From NCBI RefSeq assembly GCF_007747655.1, contig NZ_CP036274.1, forward strand, positions 3,348,001 through 3,412,000: a stretch of DNA of 64,000 bases, read 5' to 3'. This stretch comes from Anatilimnocola aggregata. GTDB taxonomy: Bacteria; Planctomycetota; Planctomycetia; Pirellulales; Pirellulaceae. The notes beneath the pieces were generated by a model. It worked only from the letters and a program-made list of their open reading frames with translations, did not search any database and was not told where the DNA came from. Positions 26,737-35,596 of this stretch are shown here, piece by piece; position 1 is the stretch's first letter, and each line of letters starts with the position of its first letter. The position numbers and the translations under genes were made by a program.

Positions 26737-27507
26737 TCAGTCGGCGTCGGTATCGTCTTGCACGAGCAGGCTGATGCTCCCCACGCCCGCAGCTGCGCCA
26801 GCATCGAAGACGCGGACTGCGGTGCCGTGGTTGGCATCGGCATTGCCAATGACGACCAGCGAAAGAGGCGTTCCTCCGGCGCTGCTAACCGCAGTGCGAA
26901 TCTTGGTTCGCAGGTCGTGATCGCTATAGACTTCTTCGTCATCGACCAGGATCGAATTGTCGTCCTGAATCTTGACGATCAGAGTTTCGCTGTCGGTTTG
27001 AATTTCGCCAATCGAACGCGAGCCGCGTTTTTCGGTCGCTGATTGGGGCGTCGGCAAGTCCATCACAGCTTGCAGGGAGGTGAGCGAAGTCGTGAGAAAA
27101 AAGATCAACAAGAAAAACACGATATCGACCATCGCGGTCATGTCGATCAAATCTTCGTGCTGCGCACTCTTCGATGAAACCAAGGGCGCCATTTCCTCGT
27201 CATCGTCGTAGTAATCATCATCGTGCGAATCGTGCTCGGCGGTGGGGACGATTGCCGGGGGTGGCGTTCCTTTCCACTGTGGGCGATCTACGGCCGCTGC
27301 TGGTGAAGTTGAACCGGCCGTGCCTAGAGGAGCGGGCACAGGTGGCAGCAGCGATGACTCGGCCAGCGTAGTGTCAGCAGTGCCGGGCGCATTGGGCACG
27401 GTGACCGCGGCAGCACATTGCGGACAGCGGGCACGGCGGCCGGCAAACTTGTCGGTGGTTTTGATTTCGCGATTGCACGCGGGGCAGTGAAAGACGATGA
27501 CGCTCAT
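26737..27507 (-). CDS. ExbD/TolR-type biopolymer transport protein with N-terminal zinc ribbon
   Basis: The 256 residues start with a zinc ribbon (FHCPACNREI...RRARCPQCAAA, Cys at about 8, 11, 28, 31). An acidic stretch DDDYYDDDEE leads into the ExbD domain: the TM segment DLIDMTAMVDIVFFLLIFFL contains the conserved membrane Asp (VD) that takes up protons. The C-terminal periplasmic part ends in VRVFDAGAAAGVGSISLLVQ. The ribbon lies on the cytosolic side, which is unusual for ExbD. Its start overlaps the end of the other exbD by 4 nt, indicating translational coupling. Confidence 0.88.
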   Translation of the reverse strand: MSVIVFHCPACNREIKTTDKFAGRRARCPQCAAAVTVPNAPGTADTTLAESSLLPPVPAPLGTAGSTSPAAAVDRPQWKGTPPPAIVPTAEHDSHDDDYYDDDEEMAPLVSSKSAQHEDLIDMTAMVDIVFFLLIFFLTTSLTSLQAVMDLPTPQSATEKRGSRSIGEIQTDSETLIVKIQDDNSILVDDEEVYSDHDLRTKIRTAVSSAGGTPLSLVVIGNADANHGTAVRVFDAGAAAGVGSISLLVQDDTDAD

Positions 27508-27992
27508 TCGGCCGTCTCCTGCGATTCCATCACGGCAATGTGCAGCGTGACCCCTTCCGCGCTGGCAGCAGTCGCCAGGCGGTGAATCTCGCGCAGGCGA
27601 ATTCCCTGTTGCGCGCGGAGCAAGACCTTTTTCTTGTTTTGCGAAACAGCCACTTCCACGGCCTTGGCGATGGCTGCTTCCTGGGCCACGGGATCGCGAA
27701 TAGCTTCGCCTCCTGCCGATTCCAACTCCACGGTTACAAAGTTGGGGTCGGGGCTCTCGAGCACGGTGATCTGAATGGCTTCATCCATGTTCAAGGGCGC
27801 GGCATGCACGGCCTGGGGTAGATTGGCGATATCTCCCATGGCAGTGGTGATGAACGTCACCATGAAATAGATGTTCATCATGAACACCAGGTCGATCATG
27901 GCGGTGATGTCGAATTCAGCATCGTCGTGCTTTTTTTGCGAAGACAGCAGTCCCGCACTAAAAGGCCCCGACGATAAATTCGAACCACTCAT
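27504..27992 (-). CDS. ExbD/TolR-type biopolymer transport protein
   Basis: This is a canonical-length (162 aa) ExbD. DAEFDITAMIDLVFMMNIYF holds the conserved membrane Asp near residue 33. The periplasmic part includes LLRAQQGIRLREIHRLATAA and a C-terminal LHIAVMES. It works with ExbB to couple proton flow to outer-membrane or envelope work. It is the middle gene of an exbB-exbD-exbD set, 50 nt after exbB and overlapping the second exbD. Confidence 0.9.
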   Translation of the reverse strand: MSGSNLSSGPFSAGLLSSQKKHDDAEFDITAMIDLVFMMNIYFMVTFITTAMGDIANLPQAVHAAPLNMDEAIQITVLESPDPNFVTVELESAGGEAIRDPVAQEAAIAKAVEVAVSQNKKKVLLRAQQGIRLREIHRLATAASAEGVTLHIAVMESQETAE

Positions 27993-28042
27993 TTCGCGCT
28001 CAATTCAACCGGGCCACTGGGTCGCAACTCGCTAAGTGAAGA

Positions 28043-28684
28043 TCAGGCGGCACGGACGCGCTGATGCTTGAAATGTTCGAGCACTCGCAACATGCTCGAC
28101 GACACTCCGTCCTGCAATTTCTTCAGCCGATTGTTGATCGAGGCCAGCAAGAAGTTAAACGGAATGGCGGTGAGCAGCCCCAGGGCCGTGCAAATGAGGG
28201 CGATGGAGATATCGCGGGCAATGTCGTGCGGTTCGACCTTGGCTCCAGAGCCGATGGTGCTGAACGCCGCCATCATCCCCATCACCGTGCCGAACAATCC
28301 CAACAGCGGACCGCTCTTGATGGTCACTGCGATCCAACCCGTGCGGAATTCGAATTCAGCCAGAATGTCTTGGGTCAGCATCTCGGTGACAATTTGCCGC
28401 TGCGGTTCAAAACCGTAAGAGCGACTGACGATGGCCGCATGAGCCAGCTGAGGAAACGCGCGGACGTCGCCATCGCACATTTCGGCAGCAGCGTCGTACT
28501 GTTTGTCGCGCAACTTATTCATGACCTCGTCGGTGAACTCGTTCAACTGCTGCCGATTTTTAAAGGCCAGTTGCGACAGGCGGCGGAAGGCGATGATGAC
28601 GCAGTACAGCCCCCAGAAAAAGTTGAGGGTCAGCAGCAAGTAGCAAGCTTTGTCGACGACCCCGGCAATTGCACTGATATTCAT
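28043..28684 (-). CDS. exbB: MotA/TolQ/ExbB proton channel family protein
   Basis: The 213 residues have three hydrophobic segments: residues 12-32 (KACYLLLTLNFFWGLYCVII), about 120-140 (SGPLLGLFGTVMGMMAAFST, the signature GLxGTVxGM) and about 155-178 (ISIALICTALGLLTAIPFNF, with the conserved TALG). The long cytosolic loop lies between segments 1 and 2 as expected. It is the first gene of the energiser unit and is preceded by a 277-nt gap to the divergent histidine kinase. Confidence 0.9.
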   Translation of the reverse strand: MNISAIAGVVDKACYLLLTLNFFWGLYCVIIAFRRLSQLAFKNRQQLNEFTDEVMNKLRDKQYDAAAEMCDGDVRAFPQLAHAAIVSRSYGFEPQRQIVTEMLTQDILAEFEFRTGWIAVTIKSGPLLGLFGTVMGMMAAFSTIGSGAKVEPHDIARDISIALICTALGLLTAIPFNFLLASINNRLKKLQDGVSSSMLRVLEHFKHQRVRAA

Positions 28685-28961
28685 AGCGTGTCCACGAAGA
28701 GAAGATCGACGACATCCGCCAGCCAGTCAGCGGAGCTTCGGGCCATTCTAGTTGCTGGCAACGAGAAATGGGATAAGGCGACAAGCCCTTGTAGTAGTTG
28801 GTCCACGACCTGTGTCGAGCTTCCGGATTTGGATCAAAGCTCGCAATTGCGCGGGCAAACTGCGAAATAAACAACTAGCAGTTTAACGGCTGTCCACGCA
28901 AAACGTGCCGGGTGCGTCAGTGCAGTGTGGTACACTGATTTTCCGGAAATTTGGCCGTTGG

Positions 28962-30158
28962 ATGATCGGCCGCGGTTCCATTGAGGTTGTGCGGCCAGGC
29001 TTCGCCCCGCATTTTCGCAGCGTCCAAAGGGACAACACAATCAACGATTTGAAAAAACTTGCCGATTTGATCGAACTGCAGAGCGAAGACTTGCTGTCCA
29101 AGTGGCGACACCAGGTGCGGCAGCTTCCCTCGGCAGAGACATTGGATGTCCCGACACTGAATGATCACATGCCGCTTCTCCTCCAAGAGATCTGCAAATC
29201 GTTTCGTGCCTCGTCGGATCAATCGATTGCCGAAGCACTCCGCGACGGGAGTGCCTTCGCGCATGGACTGCAGCGTGTTCAAGATGCGTTTGACATCGAA
29301 GAGGTAGTGGCCGAGTACAACATTTTGCGCTGCTGCATCCACGATGTGGCTGAAGAGAACGGGCTGAACCTGCAAGGCATTCCGTTCCGCATTATCAACC
29401 GCGTGCTGGATCAGGCGATTGGGGTTGCCCTGCAGACCTATTCCACCGAACGAGCGGCGGAGGTTTTGAAACGCCGTGAAGAATATCTGGCCTTTGTCGC
29501 CCACGATCTGCGCACGCCGCTCAATGCCATCTCACTAGCCGGACGAATTTTAGAGGTGTCGCAGTCAGGACAGGAGGCCAGTGAAGAATCAGTCCAGGTC
29601 CTCAAGGCCTTGCGCCGAAGTGTCAAACAGCTGGAAGGGATGGTCGACAAGATCCTGGAGGAGAACGCCAATCTTCAGACCGAGTTGGGGGTTAAGCTCG
29701 AACGGAGAGAGTTCGATCTATGGCCGCTGGTAGAAGGCCTGATTCACGACCTGCATCCAGTTGCTGGCACTTCTAGTACGAAGCTGGTGAACAAGATTCC
29801 CGGCGACCTTGTCGTCTACGCGGATGCTGGCCTCCTCCGGCGAGTCTTTCAAAATCTCATTGCCAACGCCATCAAGTACACTCCCCGCGGCCAGATTGTC
29901 ATCGATGCGCGCGAGGCGACGGATGGTAAATCCATCGAATGCTCTGTGACCGACAATGGCACGGGCATTCCGCCAGAGCTAATCGACAAAGTCTTCGAAA
30001 AAGGCGAAACCGATCCGCACAATGTGGGCGGACTTGGTCTCGGACTGGCGATCGTGAAGACTTTTATTGAAGCGCACGAGGGGAACATCAACGTCTCCAG
30101 CGGACAAACAGCGGGCACGGTGTTCGTGTTCACCTTGCCTGGCAAGGCTGCCTCGTAA
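28962..30158 (+). CDS. soluble sensor histidine kinase with RsbRD-like N-terminal domain
   Basis: The protein has about 398 residues. The N-terminal 160 residues (LADLIELQSEDLLSKWRHQV and onward) resemble the RsbRD sensor domain. Next comes a HisKA box with the phospho-accepting His in FVAHDLRTPLNAISLAG. The HATPase domain follows with N-box NLIANAIKYTPRGQ, G1 DNGTGIPPE and G2 GGLGLGLAIVK. No transmembrane segment is present, so it senses in the cytosol. No response regulator is adjacent. The start is uncertain: GTG at 28905, ATG at 28962 or a later TTG near the RsbRD domain are all possible; 28962 is a compromise. Confidence 0.85.
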   Translation: MIGRGSIEVVRPGFAPHFRSVQRDNTINDLKKLADLIELQSEDLLSKWRHQVRQLPSAETLDVPTLNDHMPLLLQEICKSFRASSDQSIAEALRDGSAFAHGLQRVQDAFDIEEVVAEYNILRCCIHDVAEENGLNLQGIPFRIINRVLDQAIGVALQTYSTERAAEVLKRREEYLAFVAHDLRTPLNAISLAGRILEVSQSGQEASEESVQVLKALRRSVKQLEGMVDKILEENANLQTELGVKLERREFDLWPLVEGLIHDLHPVAGTSSTKLVNKIPGDLVVYADAGLLRRVFQNLIANAIKYTPRGQIVIDAREATDGKSIECSVTDNGTGIPPELIDKVFEKGETDPHNVGGLGLGLAIVKTFIEAHEGNINVSSGQTAGTVFVFTLPGKAAS

Positions 30159-30225
30159 GCCTGTTTGATTGTTCTCTAGCTTAGCCACGTGCTCGGCCAA
30201 GTGGTGTGCGATTCCGTCTGCGGCT

Positions 30226-30660
30226 TTACTCAAAGTCGTAGGCAACGATCTTCTCGAAATACTTCGCGTACTTTTTCTTTAGCTCGTTGTGCCGTTGGTC
30301 GTTGCCGTACTCGGCCATGCCATCGAAGTTGTCGAACGTAAGCACGATGCCCACGTGGTAGGCATTTTTCGGGTCGATCATGTATTCTCGCGGCGTAGCC
30401 TTAGTGGCCGGTTTGCCGATGCGAAACGTGCGAACCGATTCGATTTCGCCAAAGCACTTTTCGGCCTCGGCCACGAACGCAGCTACTGTCCCCATGGGAG
30501 CATCGGCTTTGAAGGTGTAGAGGGCCACATGCACAAAGGGCCCTGCAATCGGTTTGGTAGCTGGCTTTGAACTGGTGGCCTCGTCCGCCATGGTTCGCGC
30601 TGAGATAGTAAGCAATCCACAAAGCATGGTGAGAAGTAAGAGTCGATGGTTCATGGCCAT
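30226..30660 (-). CDS. exported Dabb (stress-responsive A/B barrel) domain protein
   Basis: A signal peptide (LLLLTMLCGLLTISARTMA) precedes a domain of about 100 residues fitting the dimeric alpha/beta barrel Dabb family: FVHVALYTFKADAP, then CFGEIESVRTFRIGKPA, YHVGIVLTFDNFDGMAEYGN and HNELKKKYAKYFEKIVAYDF. Most known Dabb proteins are cytosolic; exported versions are common in planctomycetes. The biochemical role is unknown. It is convergent with the histidine kinase. Confidence 0.82.
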   Translation of the reverse strand: MAMNHRLLLLTMLCGLLTISARTMADEATSSKPATKPIAGPFVHVALYTFKADAPMGTVAAFVAEAEKCFGEIESVRTFRIGKPATKATPREYMIDPKNAYHVGIVLTFDNFDGMAEYGNDQRHNELKKKYAKYFEKIVAYDFE

Positions 30661-30782
30661 GCTCCGCGAAAAGATTGCCCTGAAAAAGACGAGTGGGTTG
30701 ACGTTGCGTCAGTATAGCCCTGCGAGTAACAGGTCGCAAAGCCGCGGAGGCGGTCGTAATCTGCCCGCAGTTCCAGCGAAGG

Positions 30783-31295
30783 TTAGACCCCGAAGTGGTA
30801 GATATAGAGCCGACCATTGGCCGCGCGAACTTGCGCGGCGTAGTTGGCCAGTTGTTGCAAGACGCTGACGATGGGATCGCGAGCCAGGTGGAGTGGCTCG
30901 TAACCTCCTTCCAACTGCAGCGAGTCATAAACGGCTGTTAATTTGGCTTCAGGATTCATTGGCGCATTTTGTTCGGGGCCCCAGCCAAAGCAACCCGTAA
31001 GTTGCAGTGTTGATGGCCCGCAGGCGAAAAGTTTTGACCAGGCGCCAAACACTCGTTCTGCGATTTCGGCTCCCTCGTACTCGATGATCGTCATTCCCCA
31101 CATGTTGAGACCAACCTGCCGCGATTGCAGAGCAGGATTGAACGTCGGGATCCAGGCCAGAGTGTCGCTCAGATAGCGGACGAGATCATCGTGCAAATGG
31201 ATCGCCCGCGGATCATGAAAGAAACAATGGCCTGTTGCCGATGGTTCACCGTCGACTTCGCAATCGAGCAGCAGAAAGTCGTGATCAAGGCTCAT
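30783..31295 (-). CDS. hypothetical protein, 170 aa
   Basis: I do not recognise this protein. It is soluble, acidic and aromatic-rich, without a signal peptide. Segments such as HDFLLLDCEVDGEPSATGH and FACGPSTLQLTGCFGWGPEQ suggest a compact mixed alpha/beta fold, possibly an immunity-like or SMI1-like small protein, but no diagnostic motif is present. The start MSLDHDF at 31295 is preferred; seven further upstream codons are possible. It borders the long repeat-rich gap before guaB. Confidence 0.6.
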   Translation of the reverse strand: MSLDHDFLLLDCEVDGEPSATGHCFFHDPRAIHLHDDLVRYLSDTLAWIPTFNPALQSRQVGLNMWGMTIIEYEGAEIAERVFGAWSKLFACGPSTLQLTGCFGWGPEQNAPMNPEAKLTAVYDSLQLEGGYEPLHLARDPIVSVLQQLANYAAQVRAANGRLYIYHFGV

Positions 31296-31405
31296 GTAAT
31301 AACTTGCACGTGGCAAGCTGCGTTTGGGACCTGTGAAGCGCTGGACGCCAATTCTGAGTGAGTGGCACTCTGCCGTAAACCGTAGTCGCGATTCTTGAGA
31401 ATCTA

Positions 31406-31685
31406 GTGACCAAACGTGTCAATGAAGTGCTGTAAAAATGTATTGGACGTTTGTCGAAGGTCGGGAGCGGTGCGCGCGGAGGTTTGACGAACTTACGAGT
31501 TGGCTGGTAGCAGCTTGGGCGTGAAGCAATCAACTTACTGACTTTGACTACCGCAATTATGCGGTAGTCGTGAGTATGTGTAAAGTAAGTGTTGCGAACT
31601 GGTGTTTTTGTAAATTGAACGCGACCGTGACCAAACGTGTCAAAGCCCGCGCATCGAGTGAAGGGGGATTGTGCGCGCGGAGGTT
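31406..31685. repeat. diverged direct repeat pair
   Basis: GTGACCAAACGTGTCAA occurs at 31406-31422 and again exactly at 31627-31643. GTGCGCGCGGAGGTT follows each, at 31470-31484 and 31671-31685. The blocks keep their order, but the sequence between them has diverged and differs in length (47 versus 27 nt), as expected from an old duplication of a unit of roughly 60-80 bp. Confidence 0.85.
31546..31569. repeat. perfect hairpin between the direct repeats
   Basis: GACTACCGC (31546-31554) and GCGGTAGTC (31561-31569) pair perfectly around the 6-nt loop AATTAT. Outside it, ACTTACT-like bases on both sides extend a weaker symmetry. It sits midway between the two direct-repeat copies and has no adjacent gene to terminate. 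Confidence 0.75.
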
Positions 31686-31737
31686 ATGGGTGCGGAAGGG
31701 AGAAGTGTTCGGTGCGAGTGAAGAAGTGGTTTCGTAG

Positions 31738-32052
31738 TGGAAACTGGAAATAAATTGGAGAGTGAGAGGTCGGTCGGTGGAGGGTGGCGAATTTCCCCTT
31801 GCGAGGTTGAATTCGCAAGTGGAAACAGGAAATTTCTTGGTTGGTTGCGGGGCGAAATCATTCATTCATTTTGGAAACAGGAAATTGCCTAGATTCTGAA
31901 TAAGTGATTTCGAATAGCTTCGGAAGTGGTTGATTTGTGGGTGGTTACATGCATCGCGGTGGCGAGTTTGGCGATCAGAGGAAATTGGAATAACGGAAAT
32001 TTCCTGGGTAGTCGGAGGCGGGATCGGGCGAGGAAATCTGGAAACTGGAAAT
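31738..32052. repeat. four dispersed copies of TGGAAAC[A/T]GGAAAT
   Basis: Copies are at 31738-31751, 31820-31833, 31872-31885 and 32039-32052; the 14-mer varies at one position. Copies 1 and 4 have T there, and copies 2 and 3 have A. The spacing is irregular (82, 52 and 167 bp), unlike a CRISPR or simple tandem array. ATGGGTGCGGAA also occurs twice, at 31686 and 32051. Confidence 0.85.
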
Positions 32053-32107
32053 GGGTGCGGAAAGGTGGTTAAGGGCAGGAGCGGTAAGGCGTGTAGTTCA
32101 GTTTGTA

Positions 32108-32157
32108 GTTCAATCACAGAGTGACTGAACCCGTAGCTCAGTCACTCCGTGACTGAG
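32108..32157. repeat. two tandem related hairpins upstream of guaB
   Basis: The first hairpin pairs GTTCAATCAC (32108-32117) with GTGACTGAAC (32121-32130), with one mismatch and loop AGA. The second pairs CTCAGTCAC (32137-32145) with GTGACTGAG (32149-32157) perfectly, with loop TCC. Both are preceded by GTAG[T/C]TCA, so the unit is a tandem repeat of about 28 bp. They end 67 nt before the proposed -35 box. Confidence 0.85.
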
Positions 32158-32223
32158 AAGAATCGAGTCATGGAATGTCTTGTCTACGGGGGTGGGAAAC
32201 CGGGTCGTGGAATGGGGAGGCGG

Positions 32224-32252
32224 TTGTGAGGGCGGGCAAAGCGCGGCATAAT
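32224..32252 (+). promoter_or_regulatory. candidate sigma70-type promoter for guaB
   Basis: TTGTGA (32224-32229) and CATAAT (32247-32252) are separated by 17 bp, matching five of six -10 bases and four of six -35 bases. Initiation near 32259 would give a leader of about 80 nt. A strong GGGAGGGGA ribosome site lies before the guaB ATG. Confidence 0.4.
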
Positions 32253-32340
32253 TCGGGGTTTACTATTTTCGCAGGACTGCCCAACTGGCGATGTCGTTGA
32301 CAGCACCGGTCGGCAGTCAGTTTGAGGGAGGGGAATCGCG

Positions 32341-33825
32341 ATGGACGACCGCATCGGACGGATGGGCATTACTTTTGACGATGTGCTGCTGGAGCCACGC
32401 TACAGCGACGCCGTGCCTGCCGATGTCAACGTCTCGACGATGCTCACCAAGCGGATCACGCTCCATATTCCCCTCCTTAGCTCGCCGATGGACACCGTCA
32501 CCGAGCATCAGATGGCCATCGCCCTCGCCAAAGAGGGCGGCCTCGGCATCATTCATAAGAATCTGTCGATCGAACAGCAACAAGAAGAAGTCATCAAGGT
32601 CAAACGCTCGGCCAACGGCATCATTCTCGACCCCGTCACGCTGAGGCCCGAAGCTCCGGTCAGCCAGGCTCAGGAGTTGATGAAGCAGAAGAACGTCAGC
32701 GGTTTCCCCATTACAGATGAACGGGGCAAGCTGGTGGGAATTTTGACTCGGCGGGATCTGCGGTTTTTGGAGAATCGCGAGCAGCCCATTAGCGAGGTAA
32801 TGACCGCCACTAATCTGGTGACAGCAAAGGGGACCGTAACGCTTGAGGAAGCTGAGCAGATTTTAACGGCAAAAAAGGTCGAGAAGCTGCTGCTGGTTGA
32901 CGATACATATTGCCTAACCGGCATGATTACCATTCGCGACATCGACATGATGAAGCGCTTCCCAAATGCCTGCAAAGACAAACTGGGAAGACTGCGGGTG
33001 GGTGCTGCGGTGGGAGTGTTCGACTTCGAACGTGCTCAGACCCTGATTCAAGCAGGCGTCGATGTGCTAGTGGTCGACAGTGCTCACGGGCATAGCCTGA
33101 ATGTGATCGAGTCGGTTAAGGAAATTAAGAAGCGTTGGGACATTGATGTCGTCGCGGGGAACGTGGCAACCCGCGAAGGCTGCAGAGACTTGATCGCCGC
33201 TGGTGCTGACGCCGTGAAGGTGGGCATCGGACCGGGATCGATCTGCACGACGCGCGTGATCAGCGGAGTGGGCGTTCCGCAGATTACGGCCATTATGGAA
33301 GCAGCCCAAGTTGCCAAGAGCAGCGGAACTCCCATCATCGCCGATGGTGGAATTCGCTTCTCCGGAGACATCACGAAAGCGATTGCCGCCGGTGCTCACG
33401 TAGCGATGATCGGCGGATTGTTTGCAGGCCTGGCCGAAAGTCCGGGCAAGACCATCCTGTTCCAAGGACGAACCTTTAAGGCCTATCGAGGCATGGGTTC
33501 GATGGGCGCGATGGTGAAGGGTTCGAGCGAGCGATATCGCCAGTCTGGTGCCAACGGTGGCACCGGCAAGCTGGTGCCCGAAGGAGTCGAAGGACGCGTT
33601 CCATTTAAGGGAGCGCTCAGCGACTTCGTGTATCAGATTGTCGGCGGGCTGCGGGCCGGCATGGGATATTGCGGAACGAAGACGATTGAAGAATTGCGAA
33701 CGGAAGCGCGGTTCATCCAGGTCTCGGCGGCGAGCGTACGAGAAAGTCACCCCCATGATATTGCCATCACGCAGGAAGCACCCAACTACAGCCCGGACTA
33801 TTCGTCCGGCAAAGAGACGGACTAG
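32341..33825 (+). CDS. guaB: inosine-5'-monophosphate dehydrogenase
   Basis: This 494-residue enzyme oxidises IMP to XMP with NAD in guanine-nucleotide synthesis. It starts with [17 protein letters not shown]. Two CBS domains occupy about residues 95-205 ([39 protein letters not shown]). The catalytic loop is [19 protein letters not shown] with the nucleophilic Cys. [30 protein letters not shown] and [10 protein letters not shown] complete the active site. The last 71 bases overlap, out of frame, the start of the next gene. It is preceded by the repeat-rich gap and a good ribosome site. Confidence 0.97.
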   Translation: MDDRIGRMGITFDDVLLEPRYSDAVPADVNVSTMLTKRITLHIPLLSSPMDTVTEHQMAIALAKEGGLGIIHKNLSIEQQQEEVIKVKRSANGIILDPVTLRPEAPVSQAQELMKQKNVSGFPITDERGKLVGILTRRDLRFLENREQPISEVMTATNLVTAKGTVTLEEAEQILTAKKVEKLLLVDDTYCLTGMITIRDIDMMKRFPNACKDKLGRLRVGAAVGVFDFERAQTLIQAGVDVLVVDSAHGHSLNVIESVKEIKKRWDIDVVAGNVATREGCRDLIAAGADAVKVGIGPGSICTTRVISGVGVPQITAIMEAAQVAKSSGTPIIADGGIRFSGDITKAIAAGAHVAMIGGLFAGLAESPGKTILFQGRTFKAYRGMGSMGAMVKGSSERYRQSGANGGTGKLVPEGVEGRVPFKGALSDFVYQIVGGLRAGMGYCGTKTIEELRTEARFIQVSAASVRESHPHDIAITQEAPNYSPDYSSGKETD

Positions 33826-35365
33826 TCTCCTGCTGGCCAGCTGCGCGCTGGCCGCGGGAAGCTTCTTCGCCTTGCTGCCCGAGCTGCTAGTTGCTCAAGA
33901 CAATTATCAAGCACCGATTTCCGCAGATGCCAAGCCACTGCGGGTGGAAGGCAGCGCTGAAGCGCCGCTTCGCTGGAAAGCTCGGCCAATCGCCAGTCTG
34001 AACCAAACCCAACATGCGGCCGGCACTGGTCCGATCACCAGAAGTGCCATTGGCAGCGGAGTCGTACAAGCCAGTCACACGAGCGAAGCGCAGCCTGCTG
34101 GTGCTCCCGCCGGTGCCTGGAACAAGATGCGGATCGATTCGTACGTGACGCCGGTGCAACACTCTACGGCCGTCGATCCATTTCGCGATCCCTTCAACGA
34201 TCGCCACGCCACTCGCAAGGCGTCGGCTTTGCAGCTGCAAGGTGCCGAGCAGACAGTGAGCCAACCAGGCTTCTTGCAGCCACCGGGCAGCGGTGGCTTA
34301 GGTGGCACGGGCAATCCGAACGCCCCAGGCGCGAACCCGAACGCGCCAAGTGCGAATCCTGCTGGACCAACACCGGGCTTCAGTCCGTTTCAACCTGTCC
34401 CTTCGCCCGCACCGGCTCCAACTCCAGACCCGAACAATCTGCGGCCGATGACCGATCCCGGCATCGTACCCCAGGAAGCTCCGCAACCGTTGACGCCGCC
34501 GGCGTTCAATCCGAATCAACTCGCGCCCGAAGCTGACAGAAGCAACCCTGCTCCGCTGAATCGCGCGGTGCCGTATGGCGCCCGGCCACAAATGGTCGAA
34601 GGGCAGCCTTGCGAAAAGCGGACCTACGACGAACTCAACTGTTGCGATGCCGACAGCAATTGCCGCAGCTTTGTTAACGGCTTGTTGCGCGATCGGTTGA
34701 ATACGATTTCGCTCGACATTACCCCGCGCTTCATGCCCGACAAGGACCTGCAAGAAGATCAACAACAGCGCGAAGCGCGCATGGTCCTCAGCGGAACCCG
34801 CGAGTGGCACGACCGTCGCGTGCGGTTCGAAGAACGTGAAAACTATGAACCGCTGGCCAAGGGACAACTGCTGGACCTGCAACGTGGCCGGGCAATCATC
34901 GGCAATGAAGCTGGCGAAGTGGTGGCCCGCGTGCCGCTGACCGACCTGAGCGAAGACGACTTGTGCTTCATCAGTGGTTGGTGGAAGTTGCCGGCCGAGT
35001 GCGCGATCGCCAGCAATCAACAGATCGACAACTACAGCCGTGGCTGGATGCCGTCGACGCTCAACTGGCATGCTTCGGCCCTGTGCCACAAGCCGCTGTA
35101 CTTCGAACAAGTGCAGCACGAACGTTATGGCCACTCGGCTGGACCGTTCCGCCAACCTTGGATCGACGGAGCCCACTTCTTTGGCAGCTTCCTGTTGTTG
35201 CCTTACCAGATGGCTCTCGACGCTCCTTGGGAATGCGAATACGCCTTGGGTTACTATCGCCCGGGCAGCTGTGCTCCTTACCAAATCCCTCCCTTCCCTT
35301 TCAGCCCACGGGCTGCGATGGCTCAGGCCGGGTTTGTGGTCGGTGGCATCTACATCATCCCGTAG
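33755..35365 (+). CDS. secreted Pro-rich hypothetical protein overlapping guaB
   Basis: The 536-residue protein begins with a basic leader and a signal segment ([19 protein letters not shown]) ending near LLVAQD. Residues 60-270 are low-complexity, rich in Pro, Asn, Ala and Gly. The C-terminal 270 residues are ordered, with two CC or CxxxxxC groups (NCCDADSNC) and aromatic-rich repeats ([33 protein letters not shown]). No known domain was recognised; an envelope role is plausible. The ATG at 33755 lies 71 bases inside guaB in a different frame. No later ATG precedes the signal segment, so the overlap appears real. Confidence 0.75.
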   Translation: MILPSRRKHPTTARTIRPAKRRTSLLLASCALAAGSFFALLPELLVAQDNYQAPISADAKPLRVEGSAEAPLRWKARPIASLNQTQHAAGTGPITRSAIGSGVVQASHTSEAQPAGAPAGAWNKMRIDSYVTPVQHSTAVDPFRDPFNDRHATRKASALQLQGAEQTVSQPGFLQPPGSGGLGGTGNPNAPGANPNAPSANPAGPTPGFSPFQPVPSPAPAPTPDPNNLRPMTDPGIVPQEAPQPLTPPAFNPNQLAPEADRSNPAPLNRAVPYGARPQMVEGQPCEKRTYDELNCCDADSNCRSFVNGLLRDRLNTISLDITPRFMPDKDLQEDQQQREARMVLSGTREWHDRRVRFEERENYEPLAKGQLLDLQRGRAIIGNEAGEVVARVPLTDLSEDDLCFISGWWKLPAECAIASNQQIDNYSRGWMPSTLNWHASALCHKPLYFEQVQHERYGHSAGPFRQPWIDGAHFFGSFLLLPYQMALDAPWECEYALGYYRPGSCAPYQIPPFPFSPRAAMAQAGFVVGGIYIIP

Positions 35366-35385
35366 TGCCAGGTTCACTCCGATGT

Positions 35386-35407
35386 AGTGTGGGCTTCGGC
35401 CCACACT
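35386..35407 (+). terminator. hairpin terminator after the guaB-linked secreted protein
   Basis: AGTGTGGGC (35386-35394) and GCCCACACT (35399-35407) form a perfect 9-bp stem closed by the stable loop TTCG, 20 nt after the stop codon. No long T tract follows (CTTGG), so termination may be weak. A second, shorter stem CGTGG/CCACG lies at about 35421-35438. Confidence 0.55.
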
Positions 35408-35596
35408 CTTGGACGATCAACGTGGGTTAAAGTCCACGCTACGAAGAGCGACGAACAAAGACTGATGAACGAAGAAATGTAAGCCTCCCACTAGCGAATT
35501 CTCCGATTTCGCGGGAGCGATTGGCCGTCCTGACGGCGAGCACTCAACTGCTCGCCGTTTGGCGTTTCTTGGACGCGACGATGCGGTGGTTTGCTG

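Larger units (their letters stand above)
31296..32340. other. 1-kb intergenic region, purine-skewed and repeat-rich
   Basis: No gene is supported here. Small minus-strand frames exist, but their translations echo the DNA repeats and look like no protein. From about 31400 to 32210 the plus strand is strikingly rich in G and A and poor in C. It contains a diverged direct repeat about 200 bp apart, four copies of TGGAAAC[A/T]GGAAAT, two copies of ATGGGTGCGGAA and three hairpins, listed separately. The last 120 bp hold a plausible guaB promoter and leader. Confidence 0.75.

Noticed and set aside
31738-32052. CRISPR-like array
   Set aside because: The 14-mer repeats are too short and irregularly spaced, and no cas gene is present.
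31557-32117. Two minus-strand frames of 102 and 83 codons in the repeat field
   Set aside because: Their translations are Pro/Ser/Thr-rich echoes of the DNA repeats, lack ribosome sites and resemble no protein.
34298-35404. 368-codon minus-strand frame opposite the Pro-rich secreted protein
   Set aside because: No signal, domain or ribosome site; the plus frame has a signal peptide and ordered Cys motifs.
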